DNA of 42,569 nt, from assembly GCA_000436035.1 (NCBI GenBank), contig FR893281.1, positions 1 to 42,569 of the forward strand, given 5' to 3'. Under the pieces are notes generated by a model. It saw nothing but the letters and a program-made list of their open reading frames with translations. It had not been told where the DNA came from and searched no databases. The DNA is from Prevotella sp. CAG:732 (GTDB lineage Bacteria; Bacteroidota; Bacteroidia; Bacteroidales; Bacteroidaceae). Each line of letters opens with the position of its first letter. Within the stretch, counting starts at the first letter, position 1. Below, one piece after another: positions 1 through 8,429 of this stretch. The position numbers were made by a program, and so were the translations under genes.

Positions 1-70
1 TGCTTAATCCCCCTGGTTTATCGGGTGAGCCCACTTCATCACCTTTCCCCAAAAATATTGCCCCATTTAT

Positions 71-101
71 TTTGTTTTACCGATGAAAAGTCGTACTTTT
101 G
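71..101 (+). promoter_or_regulatory. Bacteroidota-type promoter of the hypothetical gene/rpoN
   Basis: A TTTG box (71-74) and TACTTTTG (94-101, matching TAnnTTTG) are separated by 19 bp, as expected for the primary sigma factor of Bacteroidota. The start codon follows 26 bp later. It probably drives the hypothetical gene and rpoN together. The 70 bases before it contain no gene that I can see. Confidence 0.6.
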
Positions 102-127
102 CAAAAACTTACATAAAGGATTAGATT

Positions 128-772
128 ATGGCTAAACATCCTCTTTGGAAAGATGAATACTGGCTCTTGCTATTGCAACTATACCAGAAGAAGCCGATGG
201 GCGTGAAACCTCTCTACTCGAAAGGGATGGTCGATTTGAGTCTGGAGCTACACATTGCTCCAGAATACTTGCATGAGCAAATGTTCAAGCTAAGACTGGT
301 CACGCCACGCATCAAGAGGCTTTGGGAACATTATGGAGACAACCCCAAGAAGTTGGCTCGCCAAATCCATCTGTTGAAAGATATGGAGGGATATGGCAAT
401 GCTACGGCCTTTTACCAAGGAGTGGAAATCAAGGAATCCTTCGAGCACGACTGGGAGCCACTCGAAGCCGAGCCTTCACTCACACCCGTCAAGCTCATCA
501 TCATCCTTGACCTATACTTCCAGCTCACCCCTATCACCATGGTGCCTGAGACACCAGAAATCATCGACCTAGCCAAACTCATCAAGACTACTCCCGACAC
601 GATAGTTGAGGCAATGAACGTATATCAGATTTGCGACCCTTACCTCAACCGCAACGATGTGGTGATCAGCAAGTTGATAGATGCTTGCAGCGAGATATGG
701 CAAAGATATGGCAACGGCAACCCAGACAAGTTGTACAAACTCGCCAACGACTTGAAGGAATACTTCAAGTAA
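128..772 (+). CDS. Conserved hypothetical protein upstream of rpoN
   Basis: A 214-residue soluble protein with no signal peptide or membrane segment. It is rich in Leu, Lys and aromatic residues and looks mostly helical. Two similar segments (roughly residues 25-70 and 130-190) each pair a helix resembling a DNA-binding or adaptor helix with a motif like 'I-W-x-R/E-Y-G-x-x-N/D-P-x-K-L', so the protein may be an internal duplication. I do not recognise a named family. The gene has a good promoter just upstream and ends 35 bp before rpoN, so the two are probably co-transcribed. The ATG is preceded by an AT-rich leader typical of the phylum. Function is unknown; a role linked to sigma-54 would be guesswork. 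Confidence 0.75.
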   Translation: MAKHPLWKDEYWLLLLQLYQKKPMGVKPLYSKGMVDLSLELHIAPEYLHEQMFKLRLVTPRIKRLWEHYGDNPKKLARQIHLLKDMEGYGNATAFYQGVEIKESFEHDWEPLEAEPSLTPVKLIIILDLYFQLTPITMVPETPEIIDLAKLIKTTPDTIVEAMNVYQICDPYLNRNDVVISKLIDACSEIWQRYGNGNPDKLYKLANDLKEYFK

Positions 773-807
773 GAAGACACTTGACACTCAAGAAAGAAAA
801 TAGAAAT

Positions 808-2373
808 ATGACTCAAAAACTCATTCAGACACAGGCACAGAAGCTACAACAGCTCCAGAGACTCTCCGCCCAACAGATGTTGCAGGTGAAGCTGTTGGAG
901 ATGCCTCTTACCGAACTAGAGGATAACATCAACGCCGAATTGGACGACAACCCAGCCCTGGAAAGCGAGAATCCCGACGATGCGCTCATGGGTGAGGGCA
1001 ATGAGGATCGTTCTGCCTTAGACGACTCGGATAGCAACAACGACATGGACGACTCGGAGGATGCTTACGAGGCACAGACTGAAAAAGAAGAACGCAAGGA
1101 CGAGTTGGACCAAGCTCTGGAAAGCATTGGACAAGACGACCAGATGCCCGACTACAATACCGAGCGTTACAACACCCAAAATGCCGACTATGAGGAAATG
1201 GTATATGGAGACACCACCTCCTTCTATGACAAATTGAAGGAGCAGATGGACATGCAGGTACTCACCGACAAGGAAAAGACCGTCATGGAATACCTCATCG
1301 GCTCACTCGACGATGATGGTTTGCTCCGCAAAGATCTCGACAGCATCTGCGATGAGCTAGCCATCTACCAAAACATAGATGTAAGTGAAAAGGAAATCGA
1401 ACATATCCTTCATATCCTTCAATCATTCGACCCTGCCGGCATCGGTGCTAGAAGTCTGCAAGAATGCCTTCTTCTGCAAGCCAAGCGTCTTCCTAGAGGC
1501 GTACTTCGCAAAACCATGGAAGAAGTGTTTGAAGACTACTTTGATGAATTTACCAAAAAGCATTGGGACAAGATACAATCAGGCTTGGAACTCAACGACA
1601 CCCAACTTGAGACTCTCAAGGAAGAGATACACAAGTTGAACCCTAAGCCAGGTGCATCGCTTGGTGAGACCGAAGGCAGAAACATGCAGCAGATCACTCC
1701 TGACTTCATTGTTGATACCGCCGACGATGGCACCATCACCTTTACGCTCAACCGAGGCAACATCCCCGAACTGACCGTGTCGCCTTCCTTCACCGACATG
1801 ATAGAGACCTACAAGAAGCACAAGGACAAGATGAGTCGCAAGGACAAGGAGGCTCTACTCTACGCCAAGGAGAAGGTAGATAAGGCGCAAGGATTTATCG
1901 AGGCGGTGAAGCAACGCCGCCACACCCTTATCGTGACGATGAAAGCCATCATCGAGGTACAGAAGCGATTCTTCCAAGATGGTGACGAGGCTGACCTCAA
2001 GCCGATGATACTCAAGGACATCGCCGATCGCACAGGTCTCGACATCAGTACTATCTCCCGAGTGAGCAATGTGAAATACGCCCAAACCAAATGGGGCACG
2101 TTCCCACTCAAGTTCTTCTTCACCGATGGCTACACCACCGAAGATGGTGAGGAGATGTCAACCCGTAAAATCAAGCTTTCCCTGCAGGAACTGATCAAGC
2201 AAGAAGACAAGAAGAAGCCTCTCAGCGACGATGCCATCGCCAAGGTGATGAAAGAGAAAGGCTTCCCTATCGCCCGCCGTACCGTCGCCAAATATCGAGA
2301 GCAACTGGGCATTCCTGTGCAAATATCGAGAGCAACTTTGCATTCCTGTGGCACGACTCAGAAAATAGTATAG
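808..2373 (+). CDS. rpoN: RNA polymerase sigma-54 factor RpoN with an altered C-terminal tail
   Basis: A 521-residue sigma-54 factor, which directs RNA polymerase to -24/-12 promoters and needs AAA+ activators. The start at 808 gives the glutamine-rich region I (MTQKLIQTQAQKLQQLQ, then LEMPLTELE). The frame is open further upstream to 631, but that part overlaps the preceding gene. An acidic linker (about residues 50-115) is followed by the core-binding domain, including 'DPAGIGARSLQECLLLQ', and the DNA-binding domain with 'ISTISRVSNVKYAQT' and the RpoN box ARRTVAKYRE (about 489-498). After 'QLGIPV' the sequence is abnormal: a 31-bp tandem duplication shifts the frame and replaces a short VARLRK ending with an 18-residue tail. 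The RpoN box is intact, so activity may be kept. Confidence 0.95.
   Translation: MTQKLIQTQAQKLQQLQRLSAQQMLQVKLLEMPLTELEDNINAELDDNPALESENPDDALMGEGNEDRSALDDSDSNNDMDDSEDAYEAQTEKEERKDELDQALESIGQDDQMPDYNTERYNTQNADYEEMVYGDTTSFYDKLKEQMDMQVLTDKEKTVMEYLIGSLDDDGLLRKDLDSICDELAIYQNIDVSEKEIEHILHILQSFDPAGIGARSLQECLLLQAKRLPRGVLRKTMEEVFEDYFDEFTKKHWDKIQSGLELNDTQLETLKEEIHKLNPKPGASLGETEGRNMQQITPDFIVDTADDGTITFTLNRGNIPELTVSPSFTDMIETYKKHKDKMSRKDKEALLYAKEKVDKAQGFIEAVKQRRHTLIVTMKAIIEVQKRFFQDGDEADLKPMILKDIADRTGLDISTISRVSNVKYAQTKWGTFPLKFFFTDGYTTEDGEEMSTRKIKLSLQELIKQEDKKKPLSDDAIAKVMKEKGFPIARRTVAKYREQLGIPVQISRATLHSCGTTQKIV
2289..2350 (+). repeat. 31-bp tandem duplication at the 3' end of rpoN
   Basis: Bases 2289-2319 and 2320-2350 are adjacent copies of one 31-bp unit that match at 29 of 31 positions (GGG versus TTG at the only differing site). 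Because 31 is not a multiple of three, the reading frame moves. Removing one copy would restore an ending of VARLRK with the stop at 2366-2368; as written, translation runs to the stop at 2371-2373. Confidence 0.95.
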
Positions 2374-2375
2374 TT

Positions 2376-2984
2376 ATGAAAGAGAAAAATATCATATTGG
2401 CAGCTCGCATCATAAGCATGGTCTTCACCCCCTTCTATCTCCCCTTGGTAGGATTGGTGGCGCTTTTCATGTTCAGCTATATGTCGCTTTTGCCGATGGC
2501 ATATAAGTTGCCGATGTTGCTCACGGTATATCTTTTCACCATCTTGATGCCTTCCTTGCTGATACATCTGTATCGCAAGTTGCAAGGTTGGACTTCCAAG
2601 GAACTGGGCAGAAAGGAGCGCCGACTTGTGCCTTACATCATCTCCATCCTCTGCTACTTCGGCTGCTTCTTCTTCATGGAGTATCGCAACACGCCGAGGG
2701 TCATCAGCATCATCTTGGTGGCAGCCCTCGTGATTCAGATGATATGCGCCTTCATCAACATCTGGTGGAAGATTTCCACCCACATGGCAGCTATCGGAGG
2801 CGTGGCTGGAGCGATGATTATCTATTCTATCGCCTTCTCCTTCAATCCCTTGTGGTGGCTATCCATCGTGATACTGCTGGCAGGAATGGTGGGGTCGGCT
2901 CGCATGATATTGCGACAGCACTCACTCTCCCAAGTCGTGGTAGGATTCTTCGTTGGGCTTATCTGCGCATTCTTTGTCATCTAG
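2376..2984 (+). CDS. PAP2-superfamily-like integral membrane protein
   Basis: A 202-residue polytopic membrane protein with about six hydrophobic segments. It resembles membrane phosphatases of the PAP2 (type 2 phosphatidic acid phosphatase) superfamily: 'KISTHMAAIGG' (about 130-140) sits where the SGH motif is expected, and 'SARMILRQHSLSQVVVGFFVG' towards the C terminus fits the SR-x5-H-x3-D motif, but with Gln in place of the final Asp. Its substrate would be a lipid phosphate or a polyprenyl pyrophosphate, but degenerate motifs leave activity uncertain. It starts 2 bp after the present rpoN stop, and 7 bp after the inferred ancestral one, so it is in the rpoN operon. Confidence 0.8.
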   Translation: MKEKNIILAARIISMVFTPFYLPLVGLVALFMFSYMSLLPMAYKLPMLLTVYLFTILMPSLLIHLYRKLQGWTSKELGRKERRLVPYIISILCYFGCFFFMEYRNTPRVISIILVAALVIQMICAFINIWWKISTHMAAIGGVAGAMIIYSIAFSFNPLWWLSIVILLAGMVGSARMILRQHSLSQVVVGFFVGLICAFFVI

Positions 2985-3050
2985 ACGAGAAGGAGAATGG
3001 AGGCATCTTACTATATTCAGAACTACAGAACATTTAAAAGATAACAACAA

Positions 3051-3557
3051 ATGAAACCATTAGTAAGCATTATCATGGGCAGTACCAGTGACCTGCCTGT
3101 TATGGAAAAAGCATGTAAGTGGTTGAACGACAACCAGATTCTTTTTGAGGTGAATGCACTCTCTGCTCATCGTACCCCAGATGCCGTAGAGGCTTTTGCC
3201 AAAGGAGCCAAAGAGCGTGGCGTGAAAGTGATCATCGCCGCAGCCGGTATGGCAGCCGCTCTCCCGGGTGTTATCGCTGCATCTACCCCATTGCCTGTCA
3301 TCGGTGTACCTATCAAGGGCATGCTCGATGGTCTTGATGCCATGCTCAGCATCATCCAGATGCCTCCTGGCATCCCTGTGGCTACCGTCGGCGTGAACGC
3401 AGCTCAGAACGCAGCCATCCTAGCCGCTGAGATGATTGCCCTTGGCGATGAGGAAGTTGCCAAGAAGGTGGACACCTGGAAGGCTGGACTCGGCGCCAAG
3501 ATAGAGAAAGCCAACAAGGATTTGGCTGAAGTGAAATACGATTATAAGTGTAACTAA
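3051..3557 (+). CDS. purE: N5-carboxyaminoimidazole ribonucleotide mutase PurE (class I)
   Basis: A 168-residue cytoplasmic enzyme of de novo purine synthesis that converts N5-CAIR to CAIR. The class I fingerprint is clear: 'IIMGSTSDLPVMEKA' at residues 7-21 for the nucleotide phosphate, 'SAHRTPD' at 38-44 with the catalytic His40, and 'AAAGMAAALPGVIAA' with 'PVIGVPI' beyond it. Length is normal for the bacterial form. It follows the PAP2-like gene by 66 bp and is followed by a strong hairpin before ispG. Confidence 0.97.
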   Translation: MKPLVSIIMGSTSDLPVMEKACKWLNDNQILFEVNALSAHRTPDAVEAFAKGAKERGVKVIIAAAGMAAALPGVIAASTPLPVIGVPIKGMLDGLDAMLSIIQMPPGIPVATVGVNAAQNAAILAAEMIALGDEEVAKKVDTWKAGLGAKIEKANKDLAEVKYDYKCN

Positions 3558-3559
3558 TC

Positions 3560-3587
3560 AGGAAGCCCCTTGCTATAGGGGCTTCCT
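3560..3587 (+). terminator. Hairpin between purE and ispG
   Basis: Perfect 11-bp stem (AGGAAGCCCCT 3560-3570, AGGGGCTTCCT 3577-3587) with a 6-base loop. It begins 2 bp after the purE stop and ends 12 bp before the ispG ATG. There is no U-run, so it may act as a partial terminator, an RNA-end stabiliser or an element in the ispG leader. Confidence 0.6.
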
Positions 3588-3599
3588 ATATCAATCAAT

Positions 3600-5471
3600 A
3601 TGGTAGATTTATTCAATTATACACGACGTGAATCTTCGGTTGCCCATGTGGGTGCCATCAACATAGGTGGCGACAACCCTATCCGCATCCAGTCGATGAC
3701 CACCACCAATACCAATGACACCGAGGCTTGCGTGAAACAGGCTGAGGAAATCATCAAGGCTGGTGGCGAGCTGGTGCGCTTTACTACCCAGGGTTCCCGA
3801 GAGGCAGAGAATATGAAGAACATCAACGCCGGTATCCGTGCCGATGGCTATCAGACACCGCTCGTTGCCGATGTTCACTTCAATCCGAATGTGGCTGATG
3901 TGGCTGCGCTCTACTGCGAGAAGGTGCGCATCAACCCTGGCAACTATGTCGATCCTGCCCGCAAGTTTATCAAGCAGGAATATACCGACGAGGAATATGC
4001 CCACGAACTTCAGAAGATAGAAGATCGCTTCGTGCCATTCCTCAATATCTGCAAGGAGAACCATACCGCCATCCGCATCGGCGTGAACCATGGCTCCCTC
4101 TCCGACCGCATCCGCAACCGCTATGGCGATACCCCAGAGGGCATCGTGGAGAGTTGCTTGGAGTTCCTTCGCATCTGCAAGAAGGAGAATTTCAATGATG
4201 TGGTCATCAGCATCAAGTCTTCCAACACCGTGGTGATGGTACGCTCCATGCGCCTCCTGGTGAGCGAGATGGAGAAGGAAGGCATGAACTATCCTCTCCA
4301 CCTAGGCGTGACCGAAGCCGGCGAAGGCGAGGACGGCAGAATCAAGAGTGCCGTGGGCATCGGAACCTTACTGGCTGATGGCATCGGCGACACCGTTCGT
4401 GTCAGCCTCAGCGAGGAACCTGCTGCCGAGATTCCAGTAGCTCGTCACTTGGTGGATTACATCGGAAAGAAGCAAGGACAGTTGATGATTCCGGGCGAGG
4501 CTTGTCCTTCCTTCGATTGGTTGCACCCTACCCGTCGTGAGACTACTGCCGTTGGCAACATCGGTGGCAGCAACGTACCAGTTGTCATCAGCAACCGCAT
4601 TCATGGCGAAAGTACCCTCTGCGACAACGAGGATGCAAAACCTGACTATATATATATAGGTGGAAAGAAGCCAAAGCAGTTTGTACCGGGTCAGAGCTAT
4701 ATCGTGGATTACAACATCTACGAGGACTTGAAGCAGAAACCTGAGACCACAGGTGCCAAGCTCTATCCCATCTTCCCAGCGATGGCAATGCCGCTCATCG
4801 CCAGCATCCAAGCCGACCTCAAGTTCCTCACCCTGCAATTCGGCACTCCTTCCGAGGAGTATCTTACTTGCTTGAAGATGCACCCAGAGGTTGTGGTAGT
4901 CTGTGTGAGCAACCACCAGAATCGCTTGGGCGACCAGCGTGCCTTGGTACATGAGATGATGAACGCCGGAGTGAAGAACCCTGTCATCTTTGCCGAGATG
5001 TATCGCCATAGTGCAGCCGAGAAGAGCGACTTCCAGTTGGAAGCAGCCGCCGACATGGGAGCCTTGATGATAGATGGCTTGACCGATGGTATCTGGCTGA
5101 TGAATGATGGTGACATCCCAGCCCAGACCATCGATGAGACTGCCTTCGGAATCCTCCAGGCTGCTCGTCTCCGCACTTCCAAGACCGAGTACATCAGTTG
5201 TCCTGGTTGCGGCCGTACCCTCTACGACCTTCGTGAGACCATCGCCAAGATACGTGAGGCGACCAAGGGTATGAAGGGATTGAAGATAGGTATCATGGGC
5301 TGTATTGTAAACGGTCCTGGCGAGATGGCAGATGCCGACTATGGCTATGTGGGAGCCGGACCTAACAAGGTAAGCCTCTACCGCAAGCAAGTTTGCGTGG
5401 AGAAAAACATTCCGCAAGAGGTGGCTGTGGAGCATCTGCTCGCCCTCATCCACTCCGATCAGGAAGGATAA
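3600..5471 (+). CDS. ispG: (E)-4-hydroxy-3-methylbut-2-enyl-diphosphate synthase IspG, long form
   Basis: A 623-residue [4Fe-4S] enzyme that turns methylerythritol cyclodiphosphate into HMBPP, the penultimate step of the MEP isoprenoid pathway. The N-terminal TIM barrel opens with 'VGAINIGGDNPIRIQSMTTTNTND'-type sequence. A large insert (about residues 300-500) separates it from the cluster-binding domain, the three-domain layout shared by Bacteroidota, Chlamydia and plants. The cluster ligands are Cys534 and Cys537 (CPGCGRTLYDL) and Cys568 with the following Glu (GCIVNGPGE). The reverse strand holds long open frames across this gene, which I treat as shadows. Whether it is read through from purE depends on the intervening hairpin. 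Confidence 0.97.
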   Translation: MVDLFNYTRRESSVAHVGAINIGGDNPIRIQSMTTTNTNDTEACVKQAEEIIKAGGELVRFTTQGSREAENMKNINAGIRADGYQTPLVADVHFNPNVADVAALYCEKVRINPGNYVDPARKFIKQEYTDEEYAHELQKIEDRFVPFLNICKENHTAIRIGVNHGSLSDRIRNRYGDTPEGIVESCLEFLRICKKENFNDVVISIKSSNTVVMVRSMRLLVSEMEKEGMNYPLHLGVTEAGEGEDGRIKSAVGIGTLLADGIGDTVRVSLSEEPAAEIPVARHLVDYIGKKQGQLMIPGEACPSFDWLHPTRRETTAVGNIGGSNVPVVISNRIHGESTLCDNEDAKPDYIYIGGKKPKQFVPGQSYIVDYNIYEDLKQKPETTGAKLYPIFPAMAMPLIASIQADLKFLTLQFGTPSEEYLTCLKMHPEVVVVCVSNHQNRLGDQRALVHEMMNAGVKNPVIFAEMYRHSAAEKSDFQLEAAADMGALMIDGLTDGIWLMNDGDIPAQTIDETAFGILQAARLRTSKTEYISCPGCGRTLYDLRETIAKIREATKGMKGLKIGIMGCIVNGPGEMADADYGYVGAGPNKVSLYRKQVCVEKNIPQEVAVEHLLALIHSDQEG

Positions 5472-5508
5472 ATGTGATTTTAACCTAATGATAACAAAGC
5501 GATAACAC

Positions 5509-5536
5509 TTTGAATGAAAAAGTAGTAGTATCTTTG
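5509..5536 (+). promoter_or_regulatory. Promoter for the response-regulator operon
   Basis: TATCTTTG at 5529-5536 matches the -7 box; TTTG at 5509-5512 is a possible -33 box, with 16 bp between them, which is short. It implies an untranslated leader of about 175 bases before the response regulator. Confidence 0.5.
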
Positions 5537-5632
5537 CAGCAGAAATCAAGTAATAATACTTTGCTTTTTTAATTATTAGGTTAGATTTATATCATATAAG
5601 GTTATATAGAAATAATCTCTCTCAACCAAAAA

Positions 5633-5667
5633 GGTCAAGCTCGGGCTGTGAAGCTCCAGGCTTGACC
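5633..5667 (+). terminator. Hairpin in the leader of the response-regulator gene
   Basis: GGTCAAGC (5633-5640) pairs with GCTTGACC (5660-5667), with a weaker inner stem. It lies after the predicted promoter at 5509-5536 and 51 bp before the response-regulator start. It could be a late ispG terminator or a leader structure. No T-run follows. The rest of 5472-5718 shows nothing else I can support. Confidence 0.45.
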
Positions 5668-5718
5668 CTAATAATAAAAAGGCATATCTTGAGAAAAGTG
5701 ATAAAAACATAGAAGATT

Positions 5719-6426
5719 ATGGCAGACATCAAGTTACTCTTGGTAGAAGATGATGAGAACCTCGCCTACATGGAGAAGAGCAGTTTCGAGGACATCATCG
5801 GTGGATATGAGGTGAAGACCGCCATCAACGGAAAGGACGGACTGGAGTTGTGGAAGCACTTCCAGCCCGATGTCATCGTATCCGACATCGACATGCCCAT
5901 CATGGATGGCATAGAGATGGTTAAGAAAATCCGTGAGATAGACGGCGACACCATCATTCTCTTCACCACAGGTCTCACCTCGCCCAAGGACTTGAAGGCA
6001 GGTTATGCCGCTGGTGCCAACAACTACGTGAAGAAACCTTTCGTGCCGGAGGAACTGGATGCGCATATCCAAAGCTTGATGCGCCTCAAGCAAGGCAAGC
6101 GAAGTCTAGACAACAGCCATCTCATCAAGCTTGGCAAATACATCCTCCATGCCGACCACGCCACCCTCAAGAATCAAGAGGACGGCACCGAGAAGATGCT
6201 CACCGCCCGTGAGGCAAAGATATTGGAGTTGTTGGCTGTCAACAAGAACGACGTGGTGCGCCGTGAAGCCGTACTGAGCCGATTCTGGGGCGTAGAGGAC
6301 AAGGACTACTTTGCCTCCCGAAGCCTCGATGTGTTCATCAAGAAGATTCGCACAGCCATCGAGGACGAGCCGAGAGTGGAACTGAAAACCATCCGAGGTG
6401 TGGGATTCAAACTTATCGTGGATTAG
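5719..6426 (+). CDS. OmpR/PhoB-family response regulator
   Basis: A 235-residue two-component response regulator. The receiver domain (about 1-120) has the acidic pocket EDD (10-12), phospho-acceptor Asp56 in 'DVIVSDIDMP', the Thr region 'ILFTTG' and the conserved Lys in 'NNYVKKPF'. The C-terminal winged-helix DNA-binding domain (about 130-235) ends in 'VELKTIRGVGFKLIV', as in OmpR/RprY-type regulators. Its cognate kinase is encoded two genes downstream, with a membrane protein between. A small hairpin (TCTCTC/GAGAGA, 6427-6442) follows the stop. Target genes cannot be read from sequence. Confidence 0.95.
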   Translation: MADIKLLLVEDDENLAYMEKSSFEDIIGGYEVKTAINGKDGLELWKHFQPDVIVSDIDMPIMDGIEMVKKIREIDGDTIILFTTGLTSPKDLKAGYAAGANNYVKKPFVPEELDAHIQSLMRLKQGKRSLDNSHLIKLGKYILHADHATLKNQEDGTEKMLTAREAKILELLAVNKNDVVRREAVLSRFWGVEDKDYFASRSLDVFIKKIRTAIEDEPRVELKTIRGVGFKLIVD

Positions 6427-6525
6427 TCTCTCTCACGAGAGATTCCCGATAAAGGTATGATTCCAATAGGGAAACAGACCACATTACAAAACGAGTAAAA
6501 CAGAATCAAAATAAACAACGAGCTT

Positions 6526-7323
6526 ATGCTGAAGGCAATATTATATTACATCCTACTGATTGCAGAATTCATTGTCACCCTCTTTGTCGGTGGCATTGCA
6601 TTAAGCTTCTACATCATATATAAAACCAAGCAAGGGGCTATCACCAATGAAGCCGCATTCCTGAATGATGCCTCTCCCGTCATCATTCTTTTCTCTTTGC
6701 TGAGTATGGTGATTGTATGGTTTACCTTCTATAAGGCAAAGTTCTCCAAGTTCACTCTTGGCAAGGTACTCCCAGTCACCAAGTGGAAGGCAATGCTCTA
6801 CACTAGCCTTCCTATGTTTGGTTTCACACTAGCTTACTATGCCGCCATGAATCTCTTCCAGATTCATTTCCTTCCCAAGGAGATGGATGAACTGGGCTAT
6901 CTGGCATTTATCCCCTACGCCGTGGTGGGTTCGTTCTTCTCTGCATACGTCTTCTATGGTGCTATCCAGGAAGAACTCATCAGATGCGGCATCAAGAAAT
7001 GGGGACAACTTCTCACGCTATGCCTCATGATGTTTCCGATGTGCGTATTTTCGGTGTCCGAAGAAACCAATATCCGTTGGGAATACCTTGCCTTGCTGGG
7101 TATGATTTCCACTTGCTACGGCTTTTGGATCTACGGAAAGACCCGAAGCACCATCGTTCTTTTCGCCGTTTACTTTACGTCCAACCTCATCCCTTCTCAA
7201 ATTCCATCAGCACCTTTGGCTATCAGCCTCATCATCATCGGGTTGGCAATGACCGTGTGGGGCGGCATCATCCTACAGAAGAAGTGGCAAGAGATGCTAG
7301 AAGAAGAGGGCATTGATCTTTAG
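6526..7323 (+). CDS. CPBP (CAAX protease-like) membrane protein, catalytic motifs degenerate
   Basis: A 265-residue polytopic membrane protein with about seven or eight hydrophobic segments. 'YGAIQEELIRCGI' near residue 147 resembles motif 1 of the CPBP/Abi intramembrane protease family (EExxxR), but the register fits only as QExxxR or EExxR. 'AVYFTSNLI' near residue 221 resembles the HxxxN motif with Tyr for His. No FxxxH motif is evident. I infer a CPBP-fold protein that has probably lost protease activity. It sits between a response regulator and a histidine kinase, ending 7 bp before the kinase ATG, so it may be a sensor accessory. Family assignment is moderate. Confidence 0.6.
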   Translation: MLKAILYYILLIAEFIVTLFVGGIALSFYIIYKTKQGAITNEAAFLNDASPVIILFSLLSMVIVWFTFYKAKFSKFTLGKVLPVTKWKAMLYTSLPMFGFTLAYYAAMNLFQIHFLPKEMDELGYLAFIPYAVVGSFFSAYVFYGAIQEELIRCGIKKWGQLLTLCLMMFPMCVFSVSEETNIRWEYLALLGMISTCYGFWIYGKTRSTIVLFAVYFTSNLIPSQIPSAPLAISLIIIGLAMTVWGGIILQKKWQEMLEEEGIDL

Positions 7324-7330
7324 ACTTACT

Positions 7331-8323
7331 ATGAAGATAAATAGAGCCAAGATACTCAGCACCACAGCATTGATAGCAGTGCTGGTGATGCAGTTGTTTT
7401 GGATGTGGAACACATTCGAGATGACTGTTCATCAAATGGGCTATGCCAGCATCTGGGGGCTGACTCCCAATGCTCGGATAGAGGCTCTCTTGTCTGCATT
7501 TATGCAAAGCCGCTTCACGGTATTCACCTCTATCCTCACCACCATCGTCATCATCCTCAGCATCATCGACCAAATCAACTACATCGACGAACAGGAGCGC
7601 ATCCGCCTTCTGCGTGAGGACTTCTCTTATGCCATGGTACACGACATGAAATCTCCCCTTACCTCCATCATCATGGGCACTCGCTATCTGCACAGCGGTG
7701 TGTTGGAGAAGAAGCCAGAAATCAAGGAGAAATATTTCACGATTGTGGAAGACGAGGCACAACATCTGCTCGCTCTCATCAACCGCCTACTTACCATCTC
7801 AAAGCTAGAGCACGGCAAGTTGACCATCCGCAAGACAGAGGTTGACTTAGAGGAAATGATTGCCGATGTGGCAGACAAATACGAGGCGAAATCATCGAAG
7901 CCCATCCATATCACCACCGACATCGCCTGCTCCACAGCCCTTGCCGACGAGGAATACCTGAAGGAAGCCATCAGCAATATGGTGGATAACGCCACCAAGT
8001 ACTCGAAAGACGAGATCAACATCAAGATTTCCACCTCGGAAGATGACCATCATATATATATTAAGGTATATGACGAGGGCATCGGCATCGCCAAGAGCGA
8101 ACTGAAAACCATCTTCAATCGCTACGAGCGTGCCGCCGAACACGAGAAGAATCCACAGAAGACAAGGGGCGGCTTCGGCATCGGTCTCAACTACGTGCTC
8201 CAGGTCATCCAAGCCCACGGCGGCAAAATCAGCGTAAAGAGCGAAAAGGGCAAATACTCCGAGTTTACCATCTCGCTGCCGAAGTACCTGACCATAAAAA
8301 CGTTAGCCCAGATGGCACTTTAG
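7331..8323 (+). CDS. Membrane sensor histidine kinase
   Basis: A 330-residue two-component sensor kinase, partner of the response regulator at 5719. Two membrane segments (about residues 8-28 and 63-83) enclose a very short external loop of about 35 residues, so the signal is probably sensed in the membrane or through a partner, perhaps the adjacent CPBP-like protein. The DHp domain has the phospho-acceptor His104 in 'MVHDMKSPL'. The ATPase domain has N box 'NMVDNATKYS', G1 'DEGIGI', and G2 'GGFGIGLNYV'. I chose ATG 7331 over TTG 7313, which would overlap the previous gene. Confidence 0.93.
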   Translation: MKINRAKILSTTALIAVLVMQLFWMWNTFEMTVHQMGYASIWGLTPNARIEALLSAFMQSRFTVFTSILTTIVIILSIIDQINYIDEQERIRLLREDFSYAMVHDMKSPLTSIIMGTRYLHSGVLEKKPEIKEKYFTIVEDEAQHLLALINRLLTISKLEHGKLTIRKTEVDLEEMIADVADKYEAKSSKPIHITTDIACSTALADEEYLKEAISNMVDNATKYSKDEINIKISTSEDDHHIYIKVYDEGIGIAKSELKTIFNRYERAAEHEKNPQKTRGGFGIGLNYVLQVIQAHGGKISVKSEKGKYSEFTISLPKYLTIKTLAQMAL

Positions 8324-8353
8324 GCATGGACAATAGATTTACAAAATAATATT

Positions 8354-8392
8354 AAAGTTGACAAGTTTGTCGAACGCAAACTTGTCAACTTT
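8354..8392. promoter_or_regulatory. 16-bp perfect inverted repeat between histidine kinase and ECF sigma genes
   Basis: AAAGTTGACAAGTTTG (8354-8369) and its exact complement (8377-8392) flank a 7-base loop. It lies 31 bp after the kinase stop and just before a -7-like TACCTTTG (8405-8412). It is most simply the kinase-operon terminator (followed by a short T-rich stretch), but its right arm also covers the expected -33 position (TTG 8382-8384) of the sigma-factor promoter, so it could also be an operator. Confidence 0.65.
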
Positions 8393-8429
8393 ATCATTTT
8401 TCACTACCTTTGCAACCAAAAAGATAGCT

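Noticed and set aside
631..807. Upstream extension of rpoN to 631
   Set aside because: It overlaps the preceding gene in another frame, and its sequence is unlike sigma-54 region I, which begins at 808.
4648..4660. TATATATATATA tract in ispG, and a similar one near 8051
   Set aside because: It encodes an in-frame Tyr-Ile stretch and is too short to mean slippage or regulation on present evidence.
4368..5549. 393-residue - strand open frame antisense to ispG
   Set aside because: It lies opposite a certain core gene, has biased low-quality composition rich in His and Leu, no recognisable motif and no promoter. It is a codon-bias shadow; the 230-residue frame at 3609-4301 is the same.
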